A DNA stretch of 64,000 nt. Source: Geomonas sp. RF6. GTDB taxonomy: Bacteria > Desulfobacterota > Desulfuromonadia > Geobacterales > Geobacteraceae. The notes below the pieces were generated by a model that saw only the letters and a list, made by a program, of their open reading frames with translations, was not told where the DNA came from and did not search any database. The number at the start of each line of letters is the position of its first letter. Positions within the stretch are counted from its first letter, which is position 1. Positions 1 to 10,243 of this stretch are shown in pieces. The DNA is taken from contig NZ_CP087999.1 of the NCBI RefSeq assembly GCF_021044625.1, positions 1,505,001 through 1,569,000 of the forward strand, written 5' to 3'. The position numbers were made by a program, and so were the translations under genes.

Positions 1-1
1 T

Positions 2-337
2 GTCGGAAAGGACGGCCAGAGCTACAACGTGAACGCCGACCTCGTGGCAGGGCGCGTCGCCGCGGCCTTGAAGGCTGAGAAACTGATCCTTCTGACCGAC
101 GTCGCCGGTGTAAAGTCGAAGAACGGAGAGCTCCTCTCCAGCATCGCGCTCCAGGACGTCCCCCCCCTCATCGCGGACGGCACCGTCACCGGCGGGATGA
201 TCCCGAAGGTCACCTGCTGCACCGACGCGCTCGCCGCCGGGGTGAAGAAGGCGCACATCGTGGACGGCCGGATGGAGCACGCCATCCTCTTGGAGATCTT
301 CACCAACGTGGGGATCGGCACTGAAATCCTGGGATAG
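2..337 (+). CDS. argB: Acetylglutamate kinase, C-terminal part
   Basis: This is the 3' end of argB, cut by the window edge. The frame is open from base 2, so the gene starts upstream. The product phosphorylates N-acetylglutamate, the second step of arginine synthesis, in the cytoplasm. The visible part reads [17 protein letters not shown], then [13 protein letters not shown], the substrate- and nucleotide-binding core of amino-acid kinases, then GGMIPKV, and ends with an [12 protein letters not shown] tail typical of the family. It sits directly before argD, argF, argG and argH, which confirms the pathway. A GTG at 29 is internal and is not the start. Confidence 0.95.
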   Translation, partial: VGKDGQSYNVNADLVAGRVAAALKAEKLILLTDVAGVKSKNGELLSSIALQDVPPLIADGTVTGGMIPKVTCCTDALAAGVKKAHIVDGRMEHAILLEIFTNVGIGTEILG

Positions 338-418
338 GACCGGACGAATCCTCCGTTCGCCGAGCCGTTGCTCCGAACGTGTTTCAAGATCCCCCAGTAT
401 GTTATAGGAGGGAACGGA

Positions 419-1609
419 ATGAATTCAGCAGAATGGATTGAAAAGGCGGATCGGTACATCATGCGGACCTACGGCCGCTACCCGCTCGTCCCGGTAAAAG
501 GGGAAGGGTGCAACGTGTGGGACGCGGACGGGAAAAAGTACCTCGACTTCCTCGCCGGCGTCGCCGTCAACAACCTCGGACACTGCCACCCCGCGGTCAC
601 CGCGGCCCTCGCCCGCCAGGCGGGTGAGCTGATCCACTGCTCCAACTACTATCACATCCCCCAGCAGATCGAGCTCGCGGAGCTTCTGTGCCAGAACAGC
701 TTCGCGGAGAAGGCCTTCTTCTGCAACTCCGGCGCCGAGGCTAACGAGGCAGCGATCAAGCTCGCCCGCAAGTACAGCCGCGAGAAGTTCGGCCCCGAGC
801 GCTTCGAGATCATCACCGCCCTCGCCTCCTTCCACGGCCGCACCATGGCCACCGTCTCCGCGACGGGACAGGAGAAGGTCCAGAAGTTCTTCGACCCCCT
901 CCTGCACGGCTTCCGCTACGTCCCCTTCAACGACGCACAGGCGCTCAAAGACGCCATCACCCCCTGCACCTGCGCGGTCATGCTGGAGCCGATCCAGGGC
1001 GAAGGTGGGGTCGTGGTTCCCGACGCCGGGTATTTCGCCGAGGTACGCAGGATCTGCGACGAGAACAACCTGATCCTCATCTTCGACGAGGTCCAGGTGG
1101 GGATGGGGCGCACCGGGAAGCTCTTCGCACACGAGCACTTCGGGATCACCCCCGACATCATGACGCTCGCGAAGGCGCTGGCAGGGGGCGCGCCGATCGG
1201 CACCATGCTCGCCACGGAAGAGCTTGCCGCGGCTTTCACCCCCGGGACCCACGGCTCTACCTTCGGCGGGAACCCGCTCGTCACAGCGGCAGGGATTGCC
1301 ACCGTGCGCACCATCCTCGAGGAGGGGATCCTGGAGCACACGCAGGAAGTGGGCGGCTACCTCATGGCGAAGCTCGAGTCGCTGAAGGAGCGCTTCCCCT
1401 TCGTGGCGCAGGTGCGCGGCATCGGCCTCATGATCGGGGTCGAGCTCACCGTTCCCGGCGGAGACATCGTGAAGAAGGCGCTGCAGCGCGGGCTCCTGCT
1501 GAACTGCGCGCAGGACAGGGTGCTGCGCTTCGTGCCGCCCCTCATCGTGAAGAAGGGAGAGATCGACGAGATGATCGCCACCCTCACGGAGATCATGGCG
1601 GAGATCTAG
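419..1609 (+). CDS. argD: Acetylornithine aminotransferase
   Basis: A class III PLP-dependent aminotransferase of 396 residues that converts N-acetylglutamate semialdehyde to N-acetylornithine and may also serve lysine synthesis. The sequence shows NYYHIPQQIELA, FFCNSGAEANEAAIKLARK (phosphate-binding region), LIFDEVQVGMGRTG with the PLP-pyridine Asp, and the Schiff-base lysine in LAKALAGGAPIG. The start is placed at ATG 419 because a GGAGGGA ribosome-binding site lies about 6 bases upstream. A longer frame beginning at 368 adds 17 unconserved residues. It lies 81 bases after argB and 71 before argF and is probably cotranscribed with them. Confidence 0.97.
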   Translation: MNSAEWIEKADRYIMRTYGRYPLVPVKGEGCNVWDADGKKYLDFLAGVAVNNLGHCHPAVTAALARQAGELIHCSNYYHIPQQIELAELLCQNSFAEKAFFCNSGAEANEAAIKLARKYSREKFGPERFEIITALASFHGRTMATVSATGQEKVQKFFDPLLHGFRYVPFNDAQALKDAITPCTCAVMLEPIQGEGGVVVPDAGYFAEVRRICDENNLILIFDEVQVGMGRTGKLFAHEHFGITPDIMTLAKALAGGAPIGTMLATEELAAAFTPGTHGSTFGGNPLVTAAGIATVRTILEEGILEHTQEVGGYLMAKLESLKERFPFVAQVRGIGLMIGVELTVPGGDIVKKALQRGLLLNCAQDRVLRFVPPLIVKKGEIDEMIATLTEIMAEI

Positions 1610-1680
1610 GACCGGAATACCCCCTTTCGCGAGGGAGGGGAGACGCAGTACCATCAACCTTAACGGGGAGTGACCCTGCC

Positions 1681-2592
1681 ATGAAAAAAGACTTTCTCGC
1701 CCTGAGCCACTTCACAAAGGCGGAGCTCGACGACATCTTCGCCCTGACGAAGGACCTGAAGCAGAAGCAGAAAAACGGCATGAAGCACCACCTGCTGAAG
1801 GGGAAGACCCTCGCCATGATCTTCGAGAAGAACTCGACGAGGACGAGGATCTCCTTCGAGGTGGGGATGTACCAGCTCGGCGGCCACCCCCTCTTCATTT
1901 CCGGGAAGGACTCGCAGATCGGGCGCGGCGAGCCGATCAAGGACACTGCACGCGTCATCTCCCGCTACTGCGACGGCGTCATGATCCGCACCTTCGGGCA
2001 GGAGATCGTCGAGGAGCTGGCGCACTACTCCACCGTACCGATCATCAACGGGCTCACCGACCTGCACCACCCCTGCCAGGTGATGGCGGACGTCTTCACC
2101 ATCATCGAGCACAAGGGGAGCTACGACGGGCTGAAGGTGGCGTGGATCGGGGACGGCAACAACATGGCGAACAGCTGGATAGAGGCTGCCGCCATCTTCG
2201 GCTTCGACCTGACCGTCGCCTGTCCGGAAGGGTACGACCCTGATCCGAAGGTGCTCGACTGGGCGCGGAAGAACTCCAGCTCGAAGATCACCCTCACCCG
2301 CGACCCGCGCGAGGCGGCGCTCGGCGCCGACGTTCTCAACACCGACGTGTGGGCGAGCATGGGTCAGGAGGAGGAGCAGAAGATCCGCGAGAAGGCCTTC
2401 GCCGGCTTCTGCCTCAACGAAGAGCTGATGCACTCCGCGCATTCTGACGCCATCGTGCTGCACTGCCTCCCCGCGCACCGCGGCGAGGAGATCACCGACG
2501 AAGTCATGGAAGGAAAGAACTCCGTGGTATTCGACGAAGCGGAGAACCGTCTCCACGTGCAGAAGGCGATCATGGCCACGCTGATGGCCTAA
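1681..2592 (+). CDS. argF: Ornithine carbamoyltransferase
   Basis: Transfers carbamoyl from carbamoyl phosphate to ornithine, giving citrulline. The protein has 303 residues, a normal length. Diagnostic motifs are KNSTRTRISFE (carbamoyl-phosphate binding) at about residue 44, HHPCQ at about 130, and HCLPAHRGEEI near the C terminus that carries the catalytic Cys and the ornithine-binding segment. A GGGGAG ribosome-binding site precedes the ATG. It is followed by a 237-base gap filled with repeats before argG, so argG may also have its own transcript. Confidence 0.98.
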   Translation: MKKDFLALSHFTKAELDDIFALTKDLKQKQKNGMKHHLLKGKTLAMIFEKNSTRTRISFEVGMYQLGGHPLFISGKDSQIGRGEPIKDTARVISRYCDGVMIRTFGQEIVEELAHYSTVPIINGLTDLHHPCQVMADVFTIIEHKGSYDGLKVAWIGDGNNMANSWIEAAAIFGFDLTVACPEGYDPDPKVLDWARKNSSSKITLTRDPREAALGADVLNTDVWASMGQEEEQKIREKAFAGFCLNEELMHSAHSDAIVLHCLPAHRGEEITDEVMEGKNSVVFDEAENRLHVQKAIMATLMA

Positions 2593-2602
2593 AACCGTTT
2601 CT

Positions 2603-2740
2603 GTCCGCAGATTACGCAGATTTTCGCAGATTACAGCGCACTGTTGCCACTATCCTCCTTGGGTCGAGCGGCTGATAGCTAAGGATGCTCTGGGAAAACA
2701 AGAATTTTATAATCTGCGTGAATCTGCGTAATCTGCGGAC
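2603..2740. repeat. Inverted repeat of the TCCGCAGATTACGCAGATT family
   Basis: The left arm at 2603-2634 (GTCCGCAGATTACGCAG...) is repeated almost perfectly in inverse at 2710-2740 (...TGCGTAATCTGCGGAC), about 31 bases per arm with one two-base mismatch. The arms enclose 75 bases with no gene. The same element with a perfect 20-base arm occurs at 61580-61728, so this is a dispersed intergenic repeat and not an argG-specific regulator. Its function is not known to me. Confidence 0.85.
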
Positions 2741-2796
2741 AACAAGTTTTTGTGCGTAATCTGCGGACAACAAGTTTTTATGCGTAATCTGCGGAC
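2726..2796. repeat. 28-bp tandem repeat, about 2.5 copies
   Basis: The unit begins GCGTAATCTGCGGACAACAA and continues GTTTTTNT. Copies start at 2726, 2754 and 2782 (the last partial). It overlaps the right arm of the inverted repeat and appears to have grown by duplication of that arm. It ends about 30 bases before the argG start codon, so copy number could alter the argG leader. Confidence 0.85.
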
Positions 2797-2829
2797 GAAA
2801 AGCAGTTATACGACTTAAAGGAGAACCTG

Positions 2830-4047
2830 ATGGCCAAGAAAGAAGTCAAAAAGATCGTTCTCGCCTACTCCGGCGGGCTGGATACCTCCATAATCCTCAA
2901 GTGGCTGAAGAATGAGTACGGCTGCGAGGTCGTCACCTTCTCCGCTGACGTGGGTCTCGCGGATGAGCTCACCCCGGTGCGCGAGAAGGCCTTCGCTACC
3001 GGCGCCAGCAAGGTGTACATCGACGACCTGCGCGAGGAGTTCGTGCGCGACTTCGTCTTCCCGATGTTCCGTGCCAACGCCATCTACGAGGGACAGTACC
3101 TCCTCGGCACCTCCATCGCCCGCCCGCTCATCGCGAAGCGTCAGATGGAGATCGCTGCCATCGAAGGGTGCGACGCGGTGGCCCACGGCGCCACCGGCAA
3201 GGGGAACGACCAGGTCCGCTTCGAGCTCGCCTACTACCACTTCAACCCGAACATCACGGTCATCGCCCCCTGGAGGGAGTGGAAGCTGAACAGCCGCCAG
3301 GCGCTCATCAACTACGCAAAAAGGAACGATATCCCCATCCCGGTGACGAAGAAGCGCCCCTGGTCCAGCGACCGCAACCTGCTGCACATCTCCTTTGAAG
3401 GGGGGATCCTCGAGGACACCTGGGCAGAGCCCCCCGAGCAGATGTACGTCCTCACCAAGAGCCCGGAGAAGGCACCGAACAAGCCGCAGTACATCGAGAT
3501 CGAGTTCGAAAAGGGTAACGCGGTGGCGGTCGACGGCGTGCGCATGACCCCGGCGGAGCTCCTGACCCACCTGAACACCCTCGGCGGCGAGCACGGCATC
3601 GGCCGCGTGGACATCCTGGAGAACCGCTCCGTAGGCATGAAGTCCCGCGGCGTGTACGAGACCCCGGGCGGCACCATCCTGCGCGAGGCGCACATGGCAG
3701 TGGAGCAGATCACCATGGACCGCGAGGTCATGCACCTCAGGGACTCCCTTATCCCCCGCTACGCGGAGATGGTCTACAACGGCTACTGGTTCTCTCCGGA
3801 GCGCGAGATGCTGCAGACGGCGATCGACGACTCCCAGAAGACGGTGAACGGCGTGGCACGCCTGAAGCTGTACAAGGGGCACTGCCGCACCGTCGGGCGT
3901 AAGTCGGAGAGCAACTCCCTCTTCAACCTCGACTTCGCCACCTTCGAGAAGGACCAGGTGTACAACCAGCAGGATGCGGAGGGCTTCATCAAGCTGAACT
4001 CCCTCAGGCTGCGCATCAGGTCCCTCATGCAGCAGAAAAACGGGTAA
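2830..4047 (+). CDS. argG: Argininosuccinate synthase
   Basis: Joins citrulline and aspartate using ATP. At 405 residues it is full length. The N-terminal [14 protein letters not shown] is the P-loop of the N-type ATP pyrophosphatase family. [15 protein letters not shown] and [14 protein letters not shown] are further synthase signatures, and [11 protein letters not shown] lies near the C terminus. The ATG follows an AAAGGAG ribosome-binding site by 7 bases. It is preceded by the intergenic repeat block and followed by a long hairpin before argH. Confidence 0.98.
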   Translation: MAKKEVKKIVLAYSGGLDTSIILKWLKNEYGCEVVTFSADVGLADELTPVREKAFATGASKVYIDDLREEFVRDFVFPMFRANAIYEGQYLLGTSIARPLIAKRQMEIAAIEGCDAVAHGATGKGNDQVRFELAYYHFNPNITVIAPWREWKLNSRQALINYAKRNDIPIPVTKKRPWSSDRNLLHISFEGGILEDTWAEPPEQMYVLTKSPEKAPNKPQYIEIEFEKGNAVAVDGVRMTPAELLTHLNTLGGEHGIGRVDILENRSVGMKSRGVYETPGGTILREAHMAVEQITMDREVMHLRDSLIPRYAEMVYNGYWFSPEREMLQTAIDDSQKTVNGVARLKLYKGHCRTVGRKSESNSLFNLDFATFEKDQVYNQQDAEGFIKLNSLRLRIRSLMQQKNG

Positions 4048-4048
4048 C

Positions 4049-4108
4049 AAAAGCGATAGCAGAAGGCGATTTTTCAGGGGCACGATGTCGGTGCCCCTAT
4101 TCGCTTTT
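4049..4108 (+). terminator. Hairpin between argG and argH
   Basis: AAAAGCGA at 4049-4056 pairs with TCGCTTTT at 4101-4108. Inside lies an 8-bp stem AGGGGCAC/GTGCCCCT (4076-4083 with 4091-4098). There is no long T run after the inner stem, so it may be a partial terminator or an mRNA-stabilising hairpin rather than a full stop. Confidence 0.4.
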
Positions 4109-4173
4109 ATAGCCGGAGAGGTCCCGGCAGCCGGATCAGAAACCGGCCAGGCAAGATCAGACAGGAGAAAAAA

Positions 4174-5556
4174 ATGTCCAAGGACAAACTGTGGGGCGGC
4201 CGCTTCACCCAGCCTACTGACAAGTTCGTGGAGGAATTCACCGCCTCCATCGATTTCGACAAGCGCCTGTACCGGCAGGACATCCGCGGCTCCATCGCCC
4301 ACGCAAAGATGCTCGGCAGGCAGGGAATCATTCCGGCCGAAGACGTGGTCGCCATCGAGAACGGGCTCACCGATATTCTCGCCCAGATCGAGGCGGGGAA
4401 TTTCGACTTCTCCGTCTCTCTGGAAGACATCCACATGAACATCGAGGCGCGTCTCTCCGCGAAGATCGGCGACGCCGGCAAAAGGCTCCACACCGGGCGC
4501 TCCCGCAACGACCAGGTGGCACTCGACATCCGCCTTTACCTGCGCGACGAGCTCGTGGAGATCTGCGGGTACCTCGACCGCCTGATCGACTCGCTCCTCT
4601 TCCAGGCGGAGGAAAACCTCTCCGTCATCATGCCCGGCTTCACCCACCTGCAGACCGCGCAGCCGATACTCTTCTCGCACCACATGATGGCGTACGTCGA
4701 GATGCTGAAGCGCGACAAGGGGAGAATGGAAGACTGCCTGAAGCGCACCAATGTCCTGCCGCTGGGAGCCGGGGCGCTCGCGGGGACTACCTTCCCCATC
4801 GATCGCGAGTACGTGGCCGAGCTCCTCGACTTCCCGCAGGTCACCCGCAACTCGCTCGATTCGGTGAGCGACCGCGACTTCGGGCTGGAGTTCTGCTCCG
4901 CCTCCTCCATCCTCATGATGCACCTCTCCCGCTTCTCCGAGGAGCTCATCCTCTGGTCCACCAGCGAGTTCCGCTTCGTGGAGCTCACCGACTCCTTCTG
5001 CACCGGCTCCTCCATCATGCCGCAGAAGAAGAACCCGGACGTCCCCGAGCTGGTGCGCGGCAAGACCGGCCGGGTATATGGAAACCTGATCTCGCTCCTC
5101 ACCGTCATGAAGTCGCTGCCGCTGGCCTACAACAAGGACATGCAGGAGGACAAGGAGCCCCTTTTCGACACCATCGATACGGTGAAGGGGTCGCTGAAGA
5201 TCTTCGCCGACATGGTGCGCGAGATGAAGGTGCGCCCGGACAGGATGCGACAGGCGGCCGCCGCCGGCTTCTCCACCGCGACCGACGTGGCGGACTACCT
5301 GGTGCGCAAGGGGATCGCCTTCCGCGACGCGCACGAGATCGTGGGGAAAGCGGTGCGCTACGGGATCGAGACCGGGAAGGATCTGGACCAGTTCTCCACC
5401 GCCGAGTGGAAAGCCTTCTCCGAAGCGATCGACGCCGACATCGCCGACGCCATTACCCTGGAGGCGTCCGTCAACGCCCGCAAAGCGACCGGCGGCACCG
5501 CGCTCGAAAGGGTGAAAGCGGAGATCGACCGCGCCCGCGCAGAGCAGAAGCAGTAA
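4174..5556 (+). CDS. argH: Argininosuccinate lyase
   Basis: Cleaves argininosuccinate to arginine and fumarate, the last step of the pathway. The 460-residue protein begins [26 protein letters not shown] and carries [19 protein letters not shown]-like [12 protein letters not shown], and the fumarase/aspartase signature [12 protein letters not shown] with the catalytic serine loop. An AGGAG ribosome-binding site lies 7 bases before ATG. Only 126 bases separate it from argG. The next gene is a lipoprotein, as in other Geobacter-group genomes, but the lysA/dap genes I would expect after it are not there. Confidence 0.98.
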   Translation: MSKDKLWGGRFTQPTDKFVEEFTASIDFDKRLYRQDIRGSIAHAKMLGRQGIIPAEDVVAIENGLTDILAQIEAGNFDFSVSLEDIHMNIEARLSAKIGDAGKRLHTGRSRNDQVALDIRLYLRDELVEICGYLDRLIDSLLFQAEENLSVIMPGFTHLQTAQPILFSHHMMAYVEMLKRDKGRMEDCLKRTNVLPLGAGALAGTTFPIDREYVAELLDFPQVTRNSLDSVSDRDFGLEFCSASSILMMHLSRFSEELILWSTSEFRFVELTDSFCTGSSIMPQKKNPDVPELVRGKTGRVYGNLISLLTVMKSLPLAYNKDMQEDKEPLFDTIDTVKGSLKIFADMVREMKVRPDRMRQAAAAGFSTATDVADYLVRKGIAFRDAHEIVGKAVRYGIETGKDLDQFSTAEWKAFSEAIDADIADAITLEASVNARKATGGTALERVKAEIDRARAEQKQ

Positions 5557-5594
5557 CGACCGACCAGCCACGCCATACCCGCACACCCCCGCCC

Positions 5595-5645
5595 TCACGT
5601 CCCCTCCCTTTCAAGGGGAGGGACAGGGTGGGGATGGGGTTCGGC
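5595..5645. repeat. G/C-rich hairpin repeat, family A copy 1
   Basis: The core CCCCTCCCTTTCAAGGGGAG forms a palindrome and is followed by GGACAGGGTGGGGATGGGG. The same sequence, in one or the other orientation, occurs at 10142-10190, 14511-14556 and 14576-14620. All copies are in intergenic gaps, which suggests a small dispersed element. Confidence 0.8.
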
Positions 5646-5726
5646 ACCCCAGACAATGTAGGCCGGGATAAGCCGCCGAGGCGTTCCCGGCAGTCCAACA
5701 GACGCAGCCGCGCACCAGCGGGCTGC

Positions 5727-5835
5727 GGCTCTGGAGGAGATCCAAAGATCAAATCCCCCCTGCCCCCCCTTCGCAAAGGGGGGAACGTGAGGTCTCCTGC
5801 AGTGCTTCGTGGCAATGTACTCACGCTCCCGGAAT
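5727..5835. repeat. Dispersed repeat, family B copy 1
   Basis: The unit runs from about GGCTCTGGAGGAGATCC through AAATCCCCCCTGCC, the hairpin CCCCCCTTCGCAAAGGGGGG, and then GCAGTGCTTCGTGG to a CCGGAATTCCGG-like end. Related copies lie at 15236-15325, 61760-61860 (inverted) and 62005-62100. The homology extends well beyond the hairpin, so this is an element of at least 90 bases rather than a chance G-run. Together with the family A copy it fills the 326-base gap between argH and the lipoprotein gene. Confidence 0.75.
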
Positions 5836-5882
5836 TCCGGAATGAACTACATGGGATGGGGTTCGCCCCACAGAGGAAAGAG

Positions 5883-6644
5883 ATGCTACGCACCAGGCTC
5901 AAGATCGCCGTCTGTCTCACCACCTTCGTCGCCCTCTGCGGCTGCGGGAAAAAAGGGGCTCTGCTCCCCCCCGAGGCGCTCGTCCCCGCAGCGATAAACG
6001 ACCTGCAGGTGCGCCAGAAGGGGGACCAGTTCCAGGTGAGCTGGTCCGGGCCAGCGCGCGAGGAAAGCGGGGCACGGCTCCAGGACCTTGCCGGGTTCGT
6101 CCTGTTGCGCCACCAGGTCATCGATCCCGCCAGCGACTGCGACCTCTGCCCCGATGCCTACCGCGTCATCGCCACCATCGACCTCGACTACCTGAAGGAC
6201 GTCCGCCGCAGCGGCAGCCGCTATGTGGTTGCCGACCGCGACCTCACTATCGGCACCACGTACCGATACAAGGTCCGCTCCTTCAAGCAGAACGGCACCA
6301 GCAGCAAGGATTCCAACAAGGTACAGCGCCCGGCACACACGCCTCCGCCACCCCCGTCAGCCTCGACCGCGTCGTCGTCGGCAGGGGTTACCGTCACCTT
6401 CTCTTCCCCGCCCCTTCTGGAGGGGAAGCTCGTCGGCTATGACGTGTACCGCCGCACCGGCACCGAGGAGTTCCCGGTGGCGCCGCTAAATCCGGCACCG
6501 GTTCCCGGACCGTATCTCGACCAGACGGTCCGGCACGGTGCCTCCTACATCTACAGCGCACGCACTGTGGTAAAAATCGGAGAAGATATGGTTGAGAGCG
6601 CGCCTTCAGCCGAGGTGAAGGGGGAGATCGCGGAGCCGGAGTAG
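5883..6644 (+). CDS. Lipoprotein with LptM-like N terminus and fibronectin-type III-like repeats
   Basis: A 253-residue exported lipoprotein of unknown role. The N terminus MLRTRLKIAVCLTTFVALCG is a signal peptide ending in a lipobox, and CGKKGALLPPE resembles the short 'GCGxKGPL' head of LptM/YifL lipoproteins that sit near argH-lysA in proteobacteria. The rest has two beta-rich segments (about residues 38-140 and 150-250) with the spacing of fibronectin type III domains, joined by a Pro-rich link (PAHTPPPPPS). The start is ATG 5883, preceded by GAGGAAAGAG. A much longer open frame beginning inside argH is not credible. Confidence 0.75.
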   Translation: MLRTRLKIAVCLTTFVALCGCGKKGALLPPEALVPAAINDLQVRQKGDQFQVSWSGPAREESGARLQDLAGFVLLRHQVIDPASDCDLCPDAYRVIATIDLDYLKDVRRSGSRYVVADRDLTIGTTYRYKVRSFKQNGTSSKDSNKVQRPAHTPPPPPSASTASSSAGVTVTFSSPPLLEGKLVGYDVYRRTGTEEFPVAPLNPAPVPGPYLDQTVRHGASYIYSARTVVKIGEDMVESAPSAEVKGEIAEPE

Positions 6645-6803
6645 CAGGTGCTCCTTCCCGCCCCTCCCTCCAGGCATTCCATGCCCTTATCTTGCCTTTT
6701 CCACCCTTTTCATGATAAACAATCGTATTCTCAGCAATGGCGGCCCTTCGCGGGGCTGCCGTTCTTATCCAGCAGCCGCGCCTACCGGCGCGTGGAGCGT
6801 GAC

Positions 6804-7091
6804 ATGAAAATTACGAGAGCGGAGGTGGAGCATGTGGCACGCCTCGCCCGCCTGGCACTTTCCGACGCGGAACTTGATACCTTCACCGGCCAGATGGACG
6901 CCATCCTCGCCTACGTCGAGAAGCTGAACGGCCTCGACACCACCGACATCGTCCCCACCTCCCATGCCGTCCCGATGGAGAACGCTTTCCGGGTCGACGA
7001 GGTAAAAAGCCCGATCGGGGTCGAAAACGCCATTGCCAACGCGCCGGAGCACGCCGAGAGCTTCTTCAGGGTTCCCAAGGTCATAGAATAA
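6804..7091 (+). CDS. gatC: Asp-tRNA(Asn)/Glu-tRNA(Gln) amidotransferase subunit C
   Basis: Small subunit (95 residues) that holds GatA and GatB together in the GatCAB amidotransferase, which converts Glu-tRNA(Gln) to Gln-tRNA(Gln). The start MKITRAEVEHVARLARLALSDAE and the C-terminal VDEVKSPIGVENAIANAPEH region are typical. The start is ATG 6804. The longer open frame upstream has no conserved content. Operon order gatC-gatA-gatB follows. Confidence 0.95.
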   Translation: MKITRAEVEHVARLARLALSDAELDTFTGQMDAILAYVEKLNGLDTTDIVPTSHAVPMENAFRVDEVKSPIGVENAIANAPEHAESFFRVPKVIE

Positions 7092-7113
7092 GCCAACAGG
7101 GAATAAGACCGAA

Positions 7114-7147
7114 GGGGTCAGGCCCTCTGTTAAAAGGGCCTGACCCC
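7114..7147. repeat. Perfect 12-bp hairpin GGGGTCAGGCCC
   Basis: GGGGTCAGGCCC (7114-7125) and GGGCCTGACCCC (7136-7147) flank a 10-base loop, between gatC and gatA. A diverged copy in inverse orientation lies at 29614-29646 and has a matching T-A to A-T change in the stem. That points to a dispersed element whose pairing is maintained. It lacks a T run, so it is not a standard terminator. Confidence 0.8.
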
Positions 7148-7179
7148 CTCCCGCACCTTTTCCGGAGAGACCAGAGATA

Positions 7180-8637
<1,458 letters not shown>

Positions 8638-8695
8638 TCGATACCAGACCCTTCCCCCGGGAAGGGGTGAATGAATTGACCGCGGAGCAATGAGC

Positions 8696-10135
8696 ATGAA
8701 ATATCAGGTCGTAATCGGGCTCGAGGTGCACACCCAGCTCACCACCAACACCAAGATCTTCTGCGGCTGCTCGACCCGTTTCGGCGCGCCCCCCAACACC
8801 CAGACCTGCCCGGTGTGCCTCGGCTTCCCCGGCGCGCTGCCGGTCCTCAACAAGCGGGTGGTGGAGTTCGCCGTCAAGGCGGGGCTTGCCACCAACTGCA
8901 CCATCACGCCGCGCTCAATTTTCGCCCGCAAGAACTACTTTTACCCCGACCTGCCGAAGGGTTACCAGATCAGCCAGTTTGACCTCCCGATCTGCCAGAA
9001 CGGCCATCTCGACATCGAGGTGGACGGGGTCCAGAAACGGATCGGGATCACCCGCATCCATATGGAAGAGGACGCCGGCAAGCTCGTGCACGCCGACATC
9101 CCCGGAGTCGGCGACGACTCCTGCGTCGACCTGAACCGCGCCTGCACCCCTCTTCTGGAGGTCGTCTCCGAGCCGGACATGCGCTCCGCGGACGAAGCAA
9201 TCGCATACCTCAAGAAGCTGCACCAGATCGTCATGTATCTCGGGATCTGCGACGGAAACCTCGAGGAGGGGAGCTTCCGCTGCGACGCCAACGTCTCCCT
9301 CATGCCGGTCGGCGCCAAAGAGTTCGGCACCCGTGCCGAGCTGAAGAACATCAACTCTTTCCGCTTCATCAAGCAGGCGATAGAATACGAGATCGAGCGG
9401 CAGGCCGAGATCCTCGACGACGGCGGGCGCGTGATCCAGGAGACCCGCCTCTTCGATCCCAACACCGGGACGACCCGCTCCATGCGCGGCAAGGAAGAGG
9501 CGCACGACTACCGCTACTTCCCCGATCCGGATCTCGTACCGGTGCTGGTGGACGAGGCGTGGGTGCAGGAAGTGGCTGCAACCCTTCCGGAGCTTCCGGA
9601 CGCAAAACGCGCACGTTTCCAGAGTGAGCTCGGCCTTCCCGCCTACGACGCCGAGGTCCTCGCCGCAAGCCGCGAGCTCGCGCACTACTTCGAGGCTACC
9701 TTCGCCCTCTTCCCGCAGGCGAAGACGGTGTCCAACTGGGTCATGGGGGAGGTCACCCGCGCCCTCAACGAGGACAGCCGCGACATTTCCGAGTGCCCCG
9801 TGACGCCGGAGCGCCTCGCCGAACTGCTGAAGCTCATGGAAGGGGGCACCATCTCCGGAAAGATCGCAAAAACGGTCTTCGACGAGATGTACAAGACCGG
9901 CAAGGCTCCTGCGGCCATCGTCGAGGAGAAGGGGCTGGTCCAGGTCTCTGACACCGGCGCGATAGAGGCGATGGTGGACGAAGTACTCGCGAAGAACGAA
10001 AGCCAGGTCGCAGAGTACCGCGGCGGCAAGGAGACGCTCTTTGGCTTCTTCGTCGGGCAGGTCATGCGCGCCTCCAAGGGGAAAGCGAACCCGGCCGTAG
10101 TGAACGAGTTGCTGCAGAAGAAGCTGAAGGGGTAG
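8696..10135 (+). CDS. gatB: Asp-tRNA(Asn)/Glu-tRNA(Gln) amidotransferase subunit B
   Basis: The tRNA-binding and kinase subunit of GatCAB. It contains [13 protein letters not shown], a four-cysteine zinc site (FCGCSTRF...CPVCLGFPG), PKGYQISQ, the ATP-site region, and a C-terminal YqeY-like domain (about residues 330-479, ending [12 protein letters not shown]). Two ATGs lie close together at 8690 and 8696. GGAG at 8684-8687 is too near the first and correctly spaced for the second, so 8696 (479 residues, starting MKYQ) is preferred. Confidence 0.97.
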   Translation: MKYQVVIGLEVHTQLTTNTKIFCGCSTRFGAPPNTQTCPVCLGFPGALPVLNKRVVEFAVKAGLATNCTITPRSIFARKNYFYPDLPKGYQISQFDLPICQNGHLDIEVDGVQKRIGITRIHMEEDAGKLVHADIPGVGDDSCVDLNRACTPLLEVVSEPDMRSADEAIAYLKKLHQIVMYLGICDGNLEEGSFRCDANVSLMPVGAKEFGTRAELKNINSFRFIKQAIEYEIERQAEILDDGGRVIQETRLFDPNTGTTRSMRGKEEAHDYRYFPDPDLVPVLVDEAWVQEVAATLPELPDAKRARFQSELGLPAYDAEVLAASRELAHYFEATFALFPQAKTVSNWVMGEVTRALNEDSRDISECPVTPERLAELLKLMEGGTISGKIAKTVFDEMYKTGKAPAAIVEEKGLVQVSDTGAIEAMVDEVLAKNESQVAEYRGGKETLFGFFVGQVMRASKGKANPAVVNELLQKKLKG

Positions 10136-10141
10136 TGAATC

Positions 10142-10190
10142 CACCCCATCCCCACCCTGTCCCTCCCCTTGAAAGGGAGGGGACGTGGGG
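10142..10190. repeat. G/C-rich hairpin repeat, family A copy 2
   Basis: CACCCCATCCCCACCCTGTC followed by CCTCCCCTTGAAAGGGAGGG and GACG. This is the inverse orientation of the copy at 5595-5645. It lies directly after the gatB stop codon and could act as a weak 3' hairpin. Confidence 0.8.
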
Positions 10191-10243
10191 GCACCGGCCT
10201 CGCCGGGCACGACTTACGGTTACTGTTTTACCAGGAGAGAAAG

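Noticed and set aside
2815-5598. Minus-strand frame of about 927 codons across argG and argH
   Set aside because: argG and argH are certain on the plus strand. The antisense translation is low-complexity with no domain, a normal GC-rich shadow.
10142-10190. Family A repeat as the intrinsic terminator of gatB
   Set aside because: It forms a hairpin but lacks a T run, and the same sequence occurs in both orientations elsewhere.
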